The notes below the pieces were generated by a model. The model worked only from the letters and a program-made list of their open reading frames with translations, had not been told where the DNA came from and did not search any database. Both the position numbers and the translations under genes were made by a program. From positions 7,565-14,012 of the forward strand of contig PMXH01000161.1 of NCBI GenBank assembly GCA_003165855.1: a stretch of 6,448 bases of DNA, in the 5' to 3' direction. Positions 4,562 through 6,448 of the stretch are shown piece after piece. Within the stretch, counting starts at the first letter, position 1, and each line of letters opens with the position of its first letter. The DNA comes from Acidobacteriaceae bacterium. GTDB lineage: Bacteria > Acidobacteriota > Terriglobia > Terriglobales > Acidobacteriaceae.

Positions 4562-5983
4562 ATGGCAATAGCGCCCCACTGGCACGCACTGGCTCAGATG
4601 TTCGCCGAGAGAATGCTGAACAGCATGACGGAAGGCATCGCCATTGCCCTGTTTGGCTGGATTCTGTTGCGCGCCCTCGGACGGCAGAACTCCAGCACCC
4701 GCTTTGCAGTATGGTTTTCGGCCCTGGTAACGATAGCGGCGTGGCCTTTCTTCGAAAGCATGACCTTCACCGCCTCGCCGATTGGGGTCGCGCGCTCAGC
4801 AATCCACCTGCCGGTTTCGTGGGCCTTCGACCTCTTTCTGTTGTGGGTGATGATTTCCGCCGCGGGCCTGGCGAGAATCGCCTTTGGCTTTCGGCAATTG
4901 CACAAACTGCGCCGGAGTTGTGCGACGATCGAACCTGGCAGTCTTCCTCCGGTTCTGCGCGCCACTGTGAAGCGGTTCGGCTCTGGCAGACAGTTCGAGA
5001 TCTGCACGTCCGGCCGCGTGCGCGTACCCACAGCGATCGGCTTTTTCAAACCGGCAATCGTGATTCCTACCTGGGCGCTGCAGGAACTCTCTCCCGTTGA
5101 ACTAAACGCCGTTGTGTTGCATGAGCTGGCGCATCTGCGCCGCTGGGACGACTGGACCAACCTGGCGCAGAAGATCCTGCGCGCGCTTCTGTTTTTTCAT
5201 CCCGCGGTTTGGTGGATCGGCCGCAGCCTGTCTCTGGAGCGGGAAATGGCCTGCGACGACTTCGTGCTGGCCTCCAACCCGAACCCGCGCGCCTATGCTC
5301 AATGCCTGGTCTCGGTCGCCGAGAAGAGCTTCTTACACCGCAGCTTGTCGTTGGCGCAAGCCGCCGTGGGACGAATGCGGCAGACAGCGCAACGCGTCGC
5401 GCGAATCCTCGAAGGGGACCGCCCCGGACCCACCAGAGTGTGGAAACCAGCTCTTGTTTTGATCGCGGTGTTTTCAGCCGTCTGCGTGATTTCTCTGCCC
5501 CGCGCGCCCAAACTCGTCGCATTCGAGGAAGAACTCCCCAGCTTTTCCGCGACCGCTTCTAAAGCGACACCAGTCCTGCCCGTCGAATCTGCCGGTGTCG
5601 GAGCAAGGGTAAGGATGATTCCGGCGGCACTTCACACCCGCGTTTCGAGCGCCGCCCTTGGAATAAACGATGTCCCAAGAAAAGATGTTCTCGCGCAAGT
5701 TGTAAGACCGCCGCGCCGGAGCAACACGAATGACTCCGCGCCGCCGGCCGCTGCGGTATCAGCGAAGTTAGTTCAGCCTCAACCAGATCCTCCACGGCTC
5801 GTGCGCACGAGCTTCGACGACTCCGGCAACAGCGTCACTGAACTGAATTCGGTATTCCTCGTGATGCACACCGAGCAAGTTGACGATTCCGGCAGGATGG
5901 TGTGGAGCATCTCCGTATGGCGCTTGACCGTGTTTCATCCCGTCGATCGCCTCCAGAAGGGAATCACCCCGAAATCCACTTAA
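4562..5983 (+). CDS. BlaR1-like M56 membrane metalloprotease without penicillin sensor
   Basis: This 473-residue membrane protein carries the gluzincin signature HELAH (187-191), followed by RWDDW and then LEREMACDD (225-233), where Glu228 is the expected third zinc ligand. Hydrophobic segments at about 22-40, 47-65, 86-106 and 296-314 fit the M56 topology, with the catalytic domain between the third and fourth on the cytoplasmic side. The segment RVPTAIGFFKPAIVIP (154-169) is typical of the family. After the last helix comes a low-complexity Ala/Pro/Ser stretch (about 320-410), then a small polar region (411-465) with a strand-like VFLVMHTEQ core. It has no penicillin-binding SxxK/SxN/KTG set, so the signal sensed is probably not a beta-lactam. 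It presumably relays an envelope signal and leads to cleavage of the adjacent BlaI-type repressor. Start ATG 4562 is supported by GGGAG upstream. Confidence 0.93.
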   Translation: MAIAPHWHALAQMFAERMLNSMTEGIAIALFGWILLRALGRQNSSTRFAVWFSALVTIAAWPFFESMTFTASPIGVARSAIHLPVSWAFDLFLLWVMISAAGLARIAFGFRQLHKLRRSCATIEPGSLPPVLRATVKRFGSGRQFEICTSGRVRVPTAIGFFKPAIVIPTWALQELSPVELNAVVLHELAHLRRWDDWTNLAQKILRALLFFHPAVWWIGRSLSLEREMACDDFVLASNPNPRAYAQCLVSVAEKSFLHRSLSLAQAAVGRMRQTAQRVARILEGDRPGPTRVWKPALVLIAVFSAVCVISLPRAPKLVAFEEELPSFSATASKATPVLPVESAGVGARVRMIPAALHTRVSSAALGINDVPRKDVLAQVVRPPRRSNTNDSAPPAAAVSAKLVQPQPDPPRLVRTSFDDSGNSVTELNSVFLVMHTEQVDDSGRMVWSISVWRLTVFHPVDRLQKGITPKST

Positions 5984-6022
5984 CCAGGATGTCTAAGGCA
6001 CGGGCATGCGTATGCATTTAGA

Positions 6023-6038
6023 AACTAAATAATTAGTT
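6023..6038. promoter_or_regulatory. Second copy of the candidate BlaI operator
   Basis: AACTAAATAATTAGTT is a perfect 6-4-6 dyad, AACTAA-ATAA-TTAGTT, matching the layout of the dyad in front of the repressor gene. It lies 40 bp past the M56 stop and 36 bp before the protease ATG. A good -35/-10 pair is not obvious around it, so where the protease promoter lies is unsettled. TTGTTT overlaps the dyad as TTGACA does at the first site, but the matching -10 position would fall on the ribosome site. Confidence 0.6.
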
Positions 6039-6074
6039 GTTTAACTTTCACGATTCAACAAGGAGAAACCACCA

Positions 6075-6448
6075 ATGAAAACCTGGGTCAGCAAGAATCT
6101 TCTAACCCGCCTGATTGCGCCCGTAATCGCAATCGCTCTGGCGATGTCGATCGCCACTTACGAATTCAACAAGCCGGCGTTCGCCAGGGGACCAGTTCCG
6201 TCTCCCACAGCGACGCCGCTCGACGATAGCAGTGTCGGCGCGTTGCTCTCGCTCGACCAGGCCATGGAAACCCTGGCCGCGCGCGTCACTCCCGCCGTGG
6301 TAAACGTTGCAGTCACGTCGCATTCCAAGTCCGAGATGGCGGACGGCCAAATGCCGCAACTGCCCGAAGGCGTTCCCCCGATGTTTGCACCATTCTTCAA
6401 TCACCCCATGAAGCCGCAATCGCAGATTGAGCACGGCATCGGCAGCGG
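6075..6448 (+). CDS. HtrA/Deg-family serine protease, N-terminal part
   Basis: An ATG at 6075, with AAGGAG 9 nt upstream, opens a frame that runs off the window end (124 codons seen). Residues about 9-28 (LLTRLIAPVIAIALAMSIAT) form a signal anchor or uncleaved signal sequence. A Pro/Ser/Thr-rich linker follows, then LLSLDQAMETLAARVTPAVVNVAV (57-80), the strongly conserved entry of Do/Deg proteases (VxPAVVNV). A Met/Pro-rich loop and IEHGIGSG (118 onward) lead into the GSG(V/F) strand before the catalytic His, which lies beyond the window. HtrA proteases degrade or refold damaged periplasmic proteins and usually carry one or two PDZ domains; neither the catalytic triad nor PDZ can be checked here. 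It follows the blaI-M56 pair with a repeat of the same dyad in front, so it is the likely target of that switch. Which Deg paralogue it is cannot be told. Confidence 0.92.
   Translation, partial: MKTWVSKNLLTRLIAPVIAIALAMSIATYEFNKPAFARGPVPSPTATPLDDSSVGALLSLDQAMETLAARVTPAVVNVAVTSHSKSEMADGQMPQLPEGVPPMFAPFFNHPMKPQSQIEHGIGS

Noticed and set aside
5067..5522. Long frames on both strands inside the M56 gene
   Set aside because: Arg/Ala/Pro-rich shadows of a GC-rich coding region; the M56 frame has catalytic motifs throughout.
6102..6434. Minus-strand frames opposite the HtrA-like gene
   Set aside because: They are antisense to a frame with signal anchor and the conserved VTPAVVNV block, and lack any feature of their own.

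Overview
The window looks like a piece of an Acidobacteriota chromosome (Terriglobia-type). This is an inference from gene content: an acidobacterial-style short receiver protein, several tiny zinc-ribbon proteins, an lmo0937-type mini membrane protein, a SYLF-domain lipoprotein-like gene, and a blaI-blaR1(M56)-htrA cluster. No rRNA, tRNA, CRISPR array, transposase or integrase is visible. The first and last genes run off the window edges.

Left part (1-1270). A small zinc-ribbon gene runs leftward off the window start. It is divergent from a receiver-domain protein whose phosphoacceptor Asp is replaced by Glu. The shared intergenic region holds two similar 16-bp imperfect palindromes. A small CPxC zinc-binding protein follows on the + strand.

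Middle part (1270-4030). On the minus strand lie a 66-residue zinc-ribbon protein and, just downstream of it, a 48-residue two-helix membrane protein of the lmo0937 family, which is easily missed because of its size. A roughly 310-bp gene-free stretch with nested inverted repeats precedes an exported SYLF/Ysc84 protein. A strong stem-loop then separates it from a secreted protein built almost entirely of eight 32-residue Cys-x6-Cys repeats. A fourth zinc-ribbon mini-protein ends this part.

Right part (4030-6448). A good sigma-70 promoter overlaps an AACTAA-N4-TTAGTT-type dyad. It drives a BlaI/MecI-family repressor (TTG start, strong Shine-Dalgarno) and, 4 nt later, an M56/BlaR1-type membrane metalloprotease that lacks the penicillin-sensor domain. 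The same dyad recurs before the next gene, the N-terminus of an HtrA/Deg-like periplasmic serine protease. The reading I favour is a self-regulated protease-repressor switch controlling both its own operon and an envelope quality-control protease. The dyads and gene order are seen directly; the regulatory link is inferred.
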